Positions 8,596-17,840 of a DNA stretch of 46,609 nucleotides are shown here, piece after piece. Each line of letters starts with the position of its first letter. Position 1 is the first letter of the stretch. Under the pieces are notes generated by a model. The model worked only from the letters and a program-made list of their open reading frames with translations, searched no databases and was not told where the DNA came from. Origin of the DNA: Brevundimonas sp. UBA986 (GTDB taxonomy: Bacteria > Pseudomonadota > Alphaproteobacteria > Caulobacterales > Caulobacteraceae); contig DBBK01000220.1 of NCBI GenBank assembly GCA_002292165.1, positions 359 through 46,967 of the forward strand. Reading direction: 5' to 3'. A program made the translations under genes and the position numbers.

Positions 8596-10062
8596 ATGCG
8601 ACGAGGCCAGCCCAATCTGAACGGGCTTAACAGAGGGAGCGGGGCCACGTTCGACGAGATGTCAGGCGAAAGCGGATCCGGCGAGATCCGTCCCAGCTAC
8701 CGGACACTGGCCCGGTGGCTCGAGAATGCGCCGTCCGATCTGCTGCAGTCCCGGTCCCGTCAGGCCGAGCTTTTCTTCCGCCGCATGGGGGTGACCTTCG
8801 CCGTCTACGGCGATGTGGAATCCAATGAACGGCTGATTCCCTTTGACGTGGTGCCGCGCATCATCGGTGCGAAGGAGTGGGAGGACCTGGAGAAGGGCCT
8901 CAAACAGCGCGTCTCGGCCATCAACGCCTTCCTCAAGGACATCTACGGCCCGCAGGAATGCATCAAGGCCGGCATCGTCCCGGCCGACCTGATCTTCACC
9001 AACCCCCACTACCGCCCCGAGATGCAGGGCCGCCGCCCGCCGGGCGACATCTGGACCCACATCACCGGCGTCGACCTGGTCCGCACCGGCGAGGACGGCT
9101 TCCTGGTGCTGGAGGACAACTGCCGCACCCCCTCGGGCGTCTCCTACATGCTGGAGAACCGCGAGATGATGATGCGGCTCTTCCCCGACCTGTTCGCCGA
9201 GCACCGCATCCGCCCGGTCGAGACCTATACGGACATGCTGCTGGCCTCACTGCAGGCCTCGGCGCCGACGGGCGCGGGGGCCGATCCGAACATCGTCGTC
9301 CTGACGCCGGGCCCGTATAATTCCGCCTACTACGAACACTCCTTCCTGGCCGACAAACTGGGGGTGGAGCTGGTCGAGGGCGGCGACCTCGTGGTCAACG
9401 ACGACATCGTCTATATGCGCACGACCGAGGGGCTGAAGCGCGTCGACGTCATCTATCGCCGTGTTGACGACGAGTTCCTGGACCCCCTGACCTTCCGCCC
9501 GGACTCCGCGGTCGGCATCCCGGGGATCATGGCGGCCTACGCGGCGGGCAACGTCACCCTGTCGAACGCGGTCGGGACCGGCGTCGCCGACGACAAGGCC
9601 GTCTACACATACATGCCCGACATCATCCGCTTCTTCTCGGGCGGCGATCCGATCCTGGGCAATGTGCCGACCTGGCGCTGCCGCGAGCCGGACGCGCTCA
9701 AGGAGGTGCTCGACAAGCTGCCGGAGCTGGTGGTCAAGGAGGTCGGCGGTTCGGGCGGCTACGGCATGCTGGTGGGACCCGCCGCGACCAAGGCCGAGAT
9801 CGAGGAGTTCCGCGCCAAGCTGATCGCCGATCCGGACGACTTCATCGCCCAGCCGACGCTGGCGCTGTCGACCGCGCCGACGCTGGAGGGCGGCAGCCTT
9901 TCGCCGCGCCACGTCGACCTGCGCCCCTTCGTCCTGTCCAGCCCCAAGGGCATTCGTGTCGCCCCCGGCGGCCTGACGCGGGTGGCGCTCAAGGCCGGAT
10001 CCCTGGTGGTCAACTCCAGTCAGGGCGGTGGAACCAAGGACACCTGGGTGCTGGACGACTGA
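8596..10062 (+). CDS. Circularly permuted ATP-grasp peptide ligase-like protein (DUF404/DUF407 type)
   Basis: 488 residues, matching the circularly permuted ATP-grasp family that occurs with alpha-E, transglutaminase and proteasome-like genes. Such proteins are predicted to form an ATP-dependent amide bond; the substrate is unknown. Visible features are FDEM near residue 19, DNCRTPSGVSYMLENR near 175-190 and KEVGGSGGYGM near 380. The first gene of a four-gene run; its stop overlaps the next start (TGATG). Start choice is uncertain: ATG 8596 is the only ordinary start that keeps FDEM, which is conserved in the family, but it lacks a ribosome site and follows an inverted repeat. A good AGAGGGA site at 8631-8637 has no ATG, GTG or TTG at the right distance. 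Confidence 0.88.
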   Translation: MRRGQPNLNGLNRGSGATFDEMSGESGSGEIRPSYRTLARWLENAPSDLLQSRSRQAELFFRRMGVTFAVYGDVESNERLIPFDVVPRIIGAKEWEDLEKGLKQRVSAINAFLKDIYGPQECIKAGIVPADLIFTNPHYRPEMQGRRPPGDIWTHITGVDLVRTGEDGFLVLEDNCRTPSGVSYMLENREMMMRLFPDLFAEHRIRPVETYTDMLLASLQASAPTGAGADPNIVVLTPGPYNSAYYEHSFLADKLGVELVEGGDLVVNDDIVYMRTTEGLKRVDVIYRRVDDEFLDPLTFRPDSAVGIPGIMAAYAAGNVTLSNAVGTGVADDKAVYTYMPDIIRFFSGGDPILGNVPTWRCREPDALKEVLDKLPELVVKEVGGSGGYGMLVGPAATKAEIEEFRAKLIADPDDFIAQPTLALSTAPTLEGGSLSPRHVDLRPFVLSSPKGIRVAPGGLTRVALKAGSLVVNSSQGGGTKDTWVLDD

Positions 10063-11000
10063 TGCTTAGCCGGACCGCAGACAGCCTTTACTGGACCGGC
10101 CGCTATATGGAGCGGGCGGATTTCCTCGCCCGGATTCTGGAAGCCGCCGTGCGTCTGGCCGCCCTTCCGGCCAAGGACGGCGCCGCCGCCACGGCCTGGG
10201 CCAGCGCCATCGCCTCCGCCGGCGTCTCGCGCGCCTTCGCCGCCTCGGGCCGGACGCCGAACGAGAAGTCGGTGCGCGAATATCTGGCCTTCGCCCCGGA
10301 CAATCCGTCGTCGATCCGCGCCTGCATCACTGCCGCCCGCACCAATGCGCGCTCGGTCCGCACCGCCCTGACCATCGAGCTGTGGGAGGCGATCAACGGC
10401 GCCTGGAACGGCATGAACGAGCTGGGCGAGCCGGGCAAACGCGACGACTTCGTGCGCTTCCTGGAGTGGGTGAAGACCGTCTCCCTGAACGTCGAGGGCG
10501 CCTCGTCGCGGACCATGCTGCGCAACGACGCCTACTGGTTCCTGCGTCTGGGCATGGCCATCGAGCGGGCCGACAACACAGCCCGCCTGCTGGACGTGAA
10601 ATACCATCTGCTGCTGCCGGCCGATGAACGGGTCGGCGGCCAGCTCGACTATTTCCAGTGGACCACCCTGTTGCGCGAGGTCTCGGCCCTGACCGCCTAT
10701 CGCTGGGTTTATCGCGAAAGCGTGCGGCCCTGGCTGGTCGCCGATCTGATGGTGCTGAACCGCCAAATGCCGCGTTCACTGGCCAGCTGTCAGGGGATGA
10801 TCGTCTCCTATCTGGAGAAGCTGGCCACCGACTACGGCCGGCGCGGCCCGTCCCAGCGTCTGGCCTCGGCGCGTCTGGCCCAGTTCAACGACGCCAGGAT
10901 CGAGGACATCTTCCAGTCCGGCCTGCACGAGTACATTCTCGGTTTCCTGAACGAGAACAACAATCTGGCCGCCGCCATCCACGACCAATACCTGGTGTGA
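10062..11000 (+). CDS. Alpha-E domain protein (DUF403)
   Basis: 312 residues, predominantly helical, starting MLSRTADSLYWTGRYMERAD, the usual beginning of alpha-E proteins. These accompany circularly permuted ATP-grasp and transglutaminase genes; they have been suggested to act with the ATP-grasp protein in making or attaching a peptide, but no biochemical role is established that I can cite. Further family patterns are LRNDAYWFLRLGMAIERADNT-like near 155-175 and a C-terminal HEYILGFLNENN. Start overlaps the preceding stop (TGATG) and the next gene follows after 4 bp, so the three are an operon. Confidence 0.9.
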   Translation: MLSRTADSLYWTGRYMERADFLARILEAAVRLAALPAKDGAAATAWASAIASAGVSRAFAASGRTPNEKSVREYLAFAPDNPSSIRACITAARTNARSVRTALTIELWEAINGAWNGMNELGEPGKRDDFVRFLEWVKTVSLNVEGASSRTMLRNDAYWFLRLGMAIERADNTARLLDVKYHLLLPADERVGGQLDYFQWTTLLREVSALTAYRWVYRESVRPWLVADLMVLNRQMPRSLASCQGMIVSYLEKLATDYGRRGPSQRLASARLAQFNDARIEDIFQSGLHEYILGFLNENNNLAAAIHDQYLV

Positions 11001-11004
11001 CCTG

Positions 11005-11847
11005 ATGCGCATCCGGATCGACTACCAGACCCAATATGCCTACGCCCGGCCGGCGCGGTTCATCGTCCAGACCCTGCGTCTGACCCCGCGCTCGACCGAG
11101 AGCCAGCAGGTGCGGGAGTGGCGGATCGAGACCGATGTCGACACCCGTTTGCGCCGGTCTGACGACGCCTTCGGCAACATCGTGCACACCCTCTATACCG
11201 AGCGGCCGACGCCGACCCTGACCATCCGGGTCTCGGGCGAGGTGGCGACGACCGACACCGGCGGCGTCCTGCGCGGGACGCCGGAACGGCTGTCGCCGCT
11301 GGTCTATCTGCGCGACACGCCCCTGACCCACGCCGACGCGGCCCTGCGCGCCTTCATCGACAAGGTGGACGGGGAAGGCGACGTCCTCGGCCGCCTGCAC
11401 CGGCTGATGTCGGCCATCCATGGCGAGGTGGCCTTTATGGTCGGGGCCACGACCGCCGACCACACCGCCGCCGACGCCTTCGCCCAGCGCCAGGGCGTCT
11501 GTCAGGACCACGCCCAGATCTTCATCGCCTGTGCGCGGCGCATGGGCATTCCGGCCCGCTACGTCTCGGGCCACCTGCACCGCAGTGACGGGATCATCGA
11601 TCAGGACGCCGCCCACGCCTGGGCCGAGGCCTGGGTCCCCGATTTGGGCTGGGTCGGCTTCGACGCGGCCAACGGCATCGCCCCCACCGAGCACTATGTG
11701 CGGGTGGCCTCGGGTCTGGATGCGCTCGGAGCCTCGCCCTTCCGGGGCACCAGCTACGGCGGTGGCCCCGAGACCATGACCGTGGCCCTGCGTGTGCGCC
11801 AGATGCAACAGACCCAGCAACAACAACAGACCATCGGATGGTCATGA
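11005..11847 (+). CDS. Transglutaminase-like cysteine peptidase with bacterial N-terminal domain
   Basis: 280 residues. Residues 1-85 are the beta-rich bacterial transglutaminase-like N-terminal domain; the transglutaminase core follows with the catalytic Cys in GVCQDHAQIF (about residue 168), His in AHAWAEAW (about 204) and Asp in GFDAANG (about 219), so the triad is complete. It has no signal peptide, so it acts in the cytoplasm with its neighbours. In this gene set it may cleave or transfer the product of the ATP-grasp ligase (inference from conserved neighbourhood). The C-terminus ends in a Gln-rich stretch (QQTQQQQQ), probably disordered. Confidence 0.92.
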   Translation: MRIRIDYQTQYAYARPARFIVQTLRLTPRSTESQQVREWRIETDVDTRLRRSDDAFGNIVHTLYTERPTPTLTIRVSGEVATTDTGGVLRGTPERLSPLVYLRDTPLTHADAALRAFIDKVDGEGDVLGRLHRLMSAIHGEVAFMVGATTADHTAADAFAQRQGVCQDHAQIFIACARRMGIPARYVSGHLHRSDGIIDQDAAHAWAEAWVPDLGWVGFDAANGIAPTEHYVRVASGLDALGASPFRGTSYGGGPETMTVALRVRQMQQTQQQQQTIGWS

Positions 11848-11931
11848 AGTGTCAAGGGTCGTTGTGAGAAGAGAATCTGTTAGCGTTACGGCTTGCTTAG
11901 CGCGTGCGCGCCCCGAGGCTGTCCTGAACCG

Positions 11932-12705
11932 ATGACCTATTGCGTCGGCATGTTGGTGAACGAAGGTCTGGCGATGATCGCCGACACCCGGACGAACGCG
12001 GGCGTCGACAACATCTCGTCCTACAAGAAGCTGCACGTCACCGAGGTGCCGGGCGAGCGCATCATCTCCATCTGCACCGCTGGCAATCTGTCGGTGACCC
12101 AGACGGCCCTGTCGATGGTCGCCGAGGGCATCAAGATGCCCGGTCACGACGACATCGAGACCCTTGAGAACACCCCCAGCCTGTTCCGCGCGGCCCAGCT
12201 GGTCGGTTACGCCCTCAATCAGGTCCGCAAGGAAATCGCCCCCTCGCTGGAGGCTGACAGCCTGAAGGTCTCGGCCTCCATGCTGCTGGGCGGCCAGATC
12301 CGCGGCGGCAAGATGGGTCTCTATCTGATCTACGCCCAGGGCAACTTCATCGAATGCAGCGCGGACACCCCGTACATGCAGATCGGCGAGCTGAAGTACG
12401 GCAAGCCGATCCTCGACCGCGCCCTGCGCCCCGACACCCCGATGGCCGAGGCGGTCAAGCTGGGGCTGATCAGCTTTGACTCGACCATCCGCTCCAACGT
12501 CGCCGTCGGCGCCCCGTTCGACATGGTCGTGATCAAGCGCGACAGCGTCCACGGCGAGCAGCGCCGCATCGAGGTCGACGACCCCTACTTCAAGGACCTC
12601 GGCCGCCGCTGGTCCGAGGCCCTGGCCAACGCCCACCGCGCCATGCCGGCCCCGCCCTGGCTTGAAGAGCAGAACGGTCGTCCGCAAATTTCGGTGGTCG
12701 GCTAA
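11932..12705 (+). CDS. Anbu-type proteasome-related peptidase
   Basis: 257 residues of the Ntn-hydrolase fold, the ancestral proteasome beta-subunit-like family called Anbu. The start is the ATG at 11932, because removing the initiator Met exposes Thr1, and counting from it D17 (IADTRT) and K32 fall at the proteasome catalytic positions. The open frame begins upstream at 11893, which would bury the threonine. Anbu proteins form large self-assembling rings or helices in the cytoplasm; their physiological substrates are unresolved. The gene lies 84 bp after the transglutaminase gene, completing the known ATP-grasp/alpha-E/transglutaminase/Anbu association. Confidence 0.92.
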   Translation: MTYCVGMLVNEGLAMIADTRTNAGVDNISSYKKLHVTEVPGERIISICTAGNLSVTQTALSMVAEGIKMPGHDDIETLENTPSLFRAAQLVGYALNQVRKEIAPSLEADSLKVSASMLLGGQIRGGKMGLYLIYAQGNFIECSADTPYMQIGELKYGKPILDRALRPDTPMAEAVKLGLISFDSTIRSNVAVGAPFDMVVIKRDSVHGEQRRIEVDDPYFKDLGRRWSEALANAHRAMPAPPWLEEQNGRPQISVVG

Positions 12706-12758
12706 GCGGCGGTTCGATCCCGCCAGCAATCGGTTTCAAATCGCCTATATTGCTCCCG

Positions 12759-14657
12759 ATGACCGAGGAGACGATTCTGGCTGAGGATGGTTCGGGCGCG
12801 CTGAAGGCCGCCGAGCTGATCCGCGACGAGGCGCGGCGCGCGCCGGACAAGCCGGGCGTCTATCGCATGTACGGCGAGGACGGGACCTGCCTCTATGTGG
12901 GCAAGGCGCGGTCGATCAAGAAGCGCATCCTCCAGTACGCCCAGGGGCGGTTCCACACCCAGCGCATCGGGCTGATGGTGTCCCTGACCCGGTCGATGGA
13001 GCTGGTGGTCACGGCCTCGGAGACCGAGGCCCTGCTGCTGGAATCCAACTTCATCAAGAAGCTGAAGCCGCGCTTCAACGTCGTCCTGCGCGACGACAAG
13101 TCCTTCGCCGAGCTGATGATCCGCCGCGACCACCGCGCGCCCCAGGTTCGCAAGCATCGCGGCGCCCATACGACGCCCGGCGACTATTTCGGCCCCTTCG
13201 CCTCGACCTGGGCGGTGAACCGGACGCTGAACACCCTGCAGAAGGCCTTCCTGCTGCGGTCCTGTTCGGACAGCGTCTATGAGACCCGGACGCGGCCCTG
13301 CATGCTGCATCAGATCAAGCGCTGCTCGGCGCCCTGCACGGGCCTGATCTCGCTGGAGGACTATGGCGAGCTGGTCACCGAGGCCGAACAGTTCCTGCGC
13401 GGCAAGTCGCGCGCCGTGATCGGCCGCCTGTCGGCCGAAATGACCACCGCCGCCGAGGCCGAGGACTTCGAACAGGCCGCCCGCGTGCGTGATCGCATCC
13501 GCGCCCTGTCGGCGATCTCGATGGAGAATTCGGTCTCGGCCGAGGGCGTGGCGGAAGCCGATGTCTTCGCCCTGTTCGCCGAAGGTGGTCAGGCCTGCGT
13601 CCAGGTCTTCTTCTATCGCGCCGGCCAGAACTGGGGCGGCCGCGCCTATTTCCCGCGCGTGGACAAGTCCGACACGGATCCCGAGATCCTGTCGTCCTTC
13701 CTCGGCCAGTTCTATGAGGACAAGCCGGTGCCGCGCCTGATCCTGTCGAACGTCGTCCCGTTCGAGAAGGAACTGCTGGAAGAGGCTTTCTCGATGAAGG
13801 CCAGGGAGGCGGACGGGCGGCGCGTCGTCTCCATCGATCGCCCGCAGCGGGGCGACAAGGCCGCCCTCATCGACCATGCCCTGACCAACGCCCGCGAGGC
13901 CCTGGGCCGGAAGATGGCCGAGGGTTCGGCCCAGGGCAAAATCCTCGACGAGGTCTGCGAAGCCTTCGGTCTGGAGAGCCGGCCCGAGCGGATCGAGGTC
14001 TACGATAACGCCCACATTTCCGGGACCAATGCGGTCGGCGGCATGATCGTGGCGGGTCCGGAGGGCTTCCAGAAGTCGCAGTACCGCAAGTTCAACATTC
14101 GCGATCAGGAGATCACGCCCGGCGACGACTACGGCATGATGCGCGAGGTCATGCGCCGTCGCTTCGGCCGTCTGGTCAAGGAAGAGGAGGAGGGCGCCGA
14201 GGAGGTGGTCCGCCCCGACCTGCTGCTGATCGACGGTGGCGCGGGCCAGCTGGCCGAGGTGCTGGCGGTGCTGGCCGATCTGGGGCTGGACGACATCCTG
14301 GCCGTCGGCGTGGCCAAGGGACCGGATCGGGACGCGGGCAAGGAGCATTTCTTCGTGCCCGGCAAGCCGCCCTTCATGCTGCCGCTGAAGTCGCCGGCCC
14401 TGTACTACATCCAGCGGCTGCGCGACGAGGCCCACCGTTTCGCCAACGGCGCCCACGCCAAGCGCCGCTCGATGGACATCAAGAAGAACCCGCTCGACGA
14501 GATCGAGGGTGTCGGGCCGGGCCGCAAGAAGGCCCTGCTGCACGCCTTCGGCTCGGCCAAGGGGGTGTCGCGCGCCTCGGTCGTGGACCTCGTCAAGGTC
14601 GACGGGATCAGCGAGCCCTTGGCCGAACGCATTCACGCCTTTTTCCGCAAATCCTGA
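12759..14657 (+). CDS. uvrC: Excinuclease ABC subunit C
   Basis: Makes the two incisions flanking DNA damage in nucleotide excision repair after loading by UvrA and UvrB. The 632-residue protein has the GIY-YIG nuclease near residues 32-100 (GVYRMY, CLYVGKAR), a four-cysteine-like region around 160-190, the UvrB-interacting UVR motif near 230-255, the RNase H-like 3' nuclease (VYDNAHISG and LLIDGGAGQL), and C-terminal helix-hairpin-helix motifs (EGVGPGRKKALL). The ATG at 12759 is preferred to the in-frame TTG at 12750. It stands 53 bp after the peptidase gene and may have its own promoter there. Confidence 0.96.
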   Translation: MTEETILAEDGSGALKAAELIRDEARRAPDKPGVYRMYGEDGTCLYVGKARSIKKRILQYAQGRFHTQRIGLMVSLTRSMELVVTASETEALLLESNFIKKLKPRFNVVLRDDKSFAELMIRRDHRAPQVRKHRGAHTTPGDYFGPFASTWAVNRTLNTLQKAFLLRSCSDSVYETRTRPCMLHQIKRCSAPCTGLISLEDYGELVTEAEQFLRGKSRAVIGRLSAEMTTAAEAEDFEQAARVRDRIRALSAISMENSVSAEGVAEADVFALFAEGGQACVQVFFYRAGQNWGGRAYFPRVDKSDTDPEILSSFLGQFYEDKPVPRLILSNVVPFEKELLEEAFSMKAREADGRRVVSIDRPQRGDKAALIDHALTNAREALGRKMAEGSAQGKILDEVCEAFGLESRPERIEVYDNAHISGTNAVGGMIVAGPEGFQKSQYRKFNIRDQEITPGDDYGMMREVMRRRFGRLVKEEEEGAEEVVRPDLLLIDGGAGQLAEVLAVLADLGLDDILAVGVAKGPDRDAGKEHFFVPGKPPFMLPLKSPALYYIQRLRDEAHRFANGAHAKRRSMDIKKNPLDEIEGVGPGRKKALLHAFGSAKGVSRASVVDLVKVDGISEPLAERIHAFFRKS

Positions 14658-14731
14658 TTCTCCAAACAGGGTTCGCCCTCTGGCCCGGCCAAGCTTCCGT
14701 GCTAAACCTTTGCGGGAGCTCTGGAGGGGTT

Positions 14732-17700
14732 ATGTCGAAAGCGTGGTTGTGTGCGTTGGCCGCCGTGGTGGCGCTGACGGCGGGTGAGGTGCGTGCCCAG
14801 GAGGTCGAGCGCGCCGCGACGCCGTCATGGGTGCGAGCCCTGCCCCGGGAGGCGGCCGCCCCCGCCGACGCCTCGCCGATCCGCATCCTGGCCATGGACC
14901 AGCAGGTCCGCTTCACCCGCGACGGGGTGGACACCTACACCTTCCGTCGCTTCCGTGTGCAGACCGCACAGGGTCTGGGCATGCTTTCGACCGTCAGCGC
15001 CGTCTGGTCGCCGCCGCGCGAGACCGTCCAGGTCCACGCCGTGCGCATCATTCGCGGTGACCAGATCATCGATCTTCTGGACAGCCAGCAGTTCGAGCTG
15101 CTGCGCCGCGAGAGCAATCTGGAAAACGCCACCCTGGACGGCGCCCTGACGGCGACGCTTCAGCCACGCGACCTGCGCGTCGGCGACATTCTGGAAACGG
15201 CCTTCACCATCCACGATTCGGGCGGGGTTCTGGCGCCCCACCGCGAGCTGATGGACGGCATGAACTCCACTCTGGTGGTCGATCACTACCGGATGCGGGC
15301 CACCTGGCCGGACGATATGCAGATCCGCGTCCAGGGCATCGGCTCCTGGGCCGACGCCGCGGCCCGGCCCGATCGCTCCGGCTGGGTTCTGGAGATCGAC
15401 AAGCGCGACATGCAGCCACGCCGGATGCCCGACGACCTGCCGTCCCGCTTCTACTTTGACCGGACGATCCAGTTCACAGACTTCTCCGACTGGTCCCAGG
15501 CCTCGAACCTGATCGCTCAGCTCTACGTCAAGGCGACGACGCTGGAGGCGGATTCGCCGCTCAAGGCCGAGATCGAACGTATCCGCGCCGAGAACCCGAC
15601 CCAGGCCGGCCAGGCCGCCGCCGCCCTGCATCTGGTCCAGGACCAGATCCGCTACATCGCCCTGCTGATGGGGGAGGGGAACTACAACCCTGCGTCGGCC
15701 GACGACGTCTGGCGCGCGCGCTTCGGCGACTGCAAGGGCAAGACCGCCCTGCTGCTGGCCCTGCTGCACGGCCTTGGCATCAAGGCCGAGGGCGCCATGG
15801 TCAGCACGGAGCTGGGCGATGGGCTCGACACCCGCCTGCCGCTTCTGTCCTGGTTCGACCACATCATCGTGCGCGCCGAGGTCGACGGGAAGGTCTACTG
15901 GCTGGACGGCACCCGCACCGGTGACCGGGACCTCGCCTCGATCCGCCCGCCGTCCTGGCATTGGGCGCTGCCCGCGCGGACCGGCCCGGTCGCGCTGGAG
16001 CGGCTGGTCGTTCCGCCGGCGGACCGGCCAATGACCGACATGATCATCACTGTCGACGCCTCCGAGGGCCTGGACGCCCTGGCCAGGATGGACATGGACA
16101 TGATCATGACGGGCGACGGGGCCACCGCCTTCCGCCGCCAGATCTCGACCATCCCACCGGCCCAGTTCCAGGAAATCATGAAGTCGCGCTTCCAGGGCGA
16201 CGATGACGACGACAGCGTGCAGATCACCTCGGTCGAGACCCGCGACGACCTGGCCGCCAACGAGTTCCACATCCTGTTCAAGGGAACGATGCGTCAGGCC
16301 TGGGTGGCCAGTTCGGGCGGGCGGCTACTGGCGCTCGACACCACTGGCCTGCGGGCCTCGACCCAGGACGAGCGCAAGGGCCTCTACGTCGCCTGGAAGG
16401 ACGATCCCTACGCCAACGCCTATCCCTATCAGATCCGCACGCGCACGCGGATCATCCTGCCCAACGGTGGCGCCGGATTCCGCATCGAGGGCGGTGATCA
16501 GGTCGTTGAATCGGGCGGCTACCGGATGGAGCGCGCGGCCTCGATCGTCGACGGCGTCGCCGATGTGGTCGTGACCACGACCAGCATCCTGCCCGAGGTT
16601 CCGGCCGCGGAGATGGCCGCGGCCCGGACCCGCAACGAGAACCTGAGCAACGCCCAGATGCGCCTGCGCGCTCCGGCCGACTATCAGGCGACGGCGGCGG
16701 ACCGCACCCGTCTGGCCACCGCCGAAAGCGACGTCGAGGACCTGGTCAAACGCGCCGAGCGCCTGACCGGGAACGGTGACTACAAGGGCGCAGTCGCCCT
16801 GATGGATACCGCCCTGGAGAAGGAGCCCGAGAATGTGAAGGCCCTGCGCGCGCGGGGCGACGCCCGTCTGGCGGACCACGACTATGAGGGCGCCCGGGCG
16901 GACTACGACAAGGCCGTGGATCTGGACCCCGCCGACCTCGAGGCGGTGATCGGCCAGGGCGTCGTCGCGCTCAGCGATGGCCGGCCCTCCGACGCCGTGA
17001 TCAGCTACAGCGTCGCCCTGCGGCTCGATCCGGGCAGCCTGGGCGGGATGTGGGGGCGCGCCAGCGCCTATTATCAGCTCGGGCGCTACGACCGGGCCCT
17101 GGCGGACTTCCGCGCGCTGAAGACCGCCGCGCCCCAGGTCGAGGCCGCCGGCTATGGCGAGCTGCGGTCCCTGTTCCGCCTGAACCGGCTGGACGAGGCC
17201 GCGCCGATCATCGCGGCCCTGCTGGAGAAGGACCCGACCGACGGCGTCGGCCTGGACACCCGGGTCAAGCTGGCGACGCTGAAGGGCGAACCGGCGGCGG
17301 CCCTGCCGGCGCTCGACGCCGCCGTGACGGCGGCTCCGGAAAATGCCGTACTCCGCGCCCTGCGTGGCAAGACCCGGGTGCTGACGGGCGATGCGGCGGG
17401 GGCGCGCGCCGACTTCTCGACCCTGCGCACCCAGGCGGCCGGCGACCCGACCCTGCTCAACAACCTGTGCTGGGCCGAGGCGGAGGCCGGCTTCGATCTG
17501 GAGGCGGCCCTGACCGATTGCGACGGCGCCATCGCGGGCGCCGAAGAGGCCGGCTTCATCGACAGCCGGGCGCTCGTCCTGCTGCAGCTAGGCCGTTACG
17601 CCGAGGCCAAGGCCGCCTATGACCAGGCTTTGGCGGCCCAGCCCCGGCAGAGCGCTTCGCTCTACGGACGGGGGCAGGCGCGTCTGGCCATGGGCGACGC

Positions 17701-17800
17701 GGGCGGGGCCCAGGACCTGGCCGCGGCCAAGGCCCTGGACATGGATGTGACGGACAGTTTCGACGCCTTCGCGGCCCGTCACCCGGAACTTTCGCGCTGA
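14732..17800 (+). CDS. Exported DUF3857 / transglutaminase-core / TPR protein
   Basis: 1022 residues with a signal peptide (cleavage likely after AQ near residue 22) and a strong GGAGGGG ribosome site before the ATG at 14732. Order of parts: DUF3857 beta domain (about 45-215), transglutaminase core (about 260-400) with complete triad C334 (FGDCKGKT), H377 (FDHIIVR) and D392 (WLDGT), a DUF3858-like beta region to about 620, and at least eight TPR-like helical repeats (about 670-1000). The family is probably periplasmic in Gram-negatives; substrates are unknown. The TPRs could scaffold a partner. It is unrelated to the smaller transglutaminase at 11005, which is cytoplasmic. It stands alone between uvrC and the carbonic anhydrase gene. 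Confidence 0.9.
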   Translation: MSKAWLCALAAVVALTAGEVRAQEVERAATPSWVRALPREAAAPADASPIRILAMDQQVRFTRDGVDTYTFRRFRVQTAQGLGMLSTVSAVWSPPRETVQVHAVRIIRGDQIIDLLDSQQFELLRRESNLENATLDGALTATLQPRDLRVGDILETAFTIHDSGGVLAPHRELMDGMNSTLVVDHYRMRATWPDDMQIRVQGIGSWADAAARPDRSGWVLEIDKRDMQPRRMPDDLPSRFYFDRTIQFTDFSDWSQASNLIAQLYVKATTLEADSPLKAEIERIRAENPTQAGQAAAALHLVQDQIRYIALLMGEGNYNPASADDVWRARFGDCKGKTALLLALLHGLGIKAEGAMVSTELGDGLDTRLPLLSWFDHIIVRAEVDGKVYWLDGTRTGDRDLASIRPPSWHWALPARTGPVALERLVVPPADRPMTDMIITVDASEGLDALARMDMDMIMTGDGATAFRRQISTIPPAQFQEIMKSRFQGDDDDDSVQITSVETRDDLAANEFHILFKGTMRQAWVASSGGRLLALDTTGLRASTQDERKGLYVAWKDDPYANAYPYQIRTRTRIILPNGGAGFRIEGGDQVVESGGYRMERAASIVDGVADVVVTTTSILPEVPAAEMAAARTRNENLSNAQMRLRAPADYQATAADRTRLATAESDVEDLVKRAERLTGNGDYKGAVALMDTALEKEPENVKALRARGDARLADHDYEGARADYDKAVDLDPADLEAVIGQGVVALSDGRPSDAVISYSVALRLDPGSLGGMWGRASAYYQLGRYDRALADFRALKTAAPQVEAAGYGELRSLFRLNRLDEAAPIIAALLEKDPTDGVGLDTRVKLATLKGEPAAALPALDAAVTAAPENAVLRALRGKTRVLTGDAAGARADFSTLRTQAAGDPTLLNNLCWAEAEAGFDLEAALTDCDGAIAGAEEAGFIDSRALVLLQLGRYAEAKAAYDQALAAQPRQSASLYGRGQARLAMGDAGGAQDLAAAKALDMDVTDSFDAFAARHPELSR

Positions 17801-17805
17801 CGATC

Positions 17806-17831
17806 TTGGCGTCGCCTTCGGGCGGCGCCAA
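17806..17831. terminator. Strong stem-loop between the DUF3857 and carbonic anhydrase genes
   Basis: An 11-bp stem (one G-T pair) closed by a TTCG tetraloop: TTGGCGTCGCC / GGCGGCGCCAA. No T-tract follows on either strand, so it is not a classical intrinsic terminator; it may stabilise the upstream mRNA end or act with a factor. Confidence 0.4.
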
Positions 17832-17840
17832 AAGCGTCTC

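Noticed and set aside
12702..14636. 644-codon open frame antisense to uvrC
   Set aside because: uvrC has all domains on the plus strand; the opposite frame is compositionally typical of shadows in GC-rich DNA.
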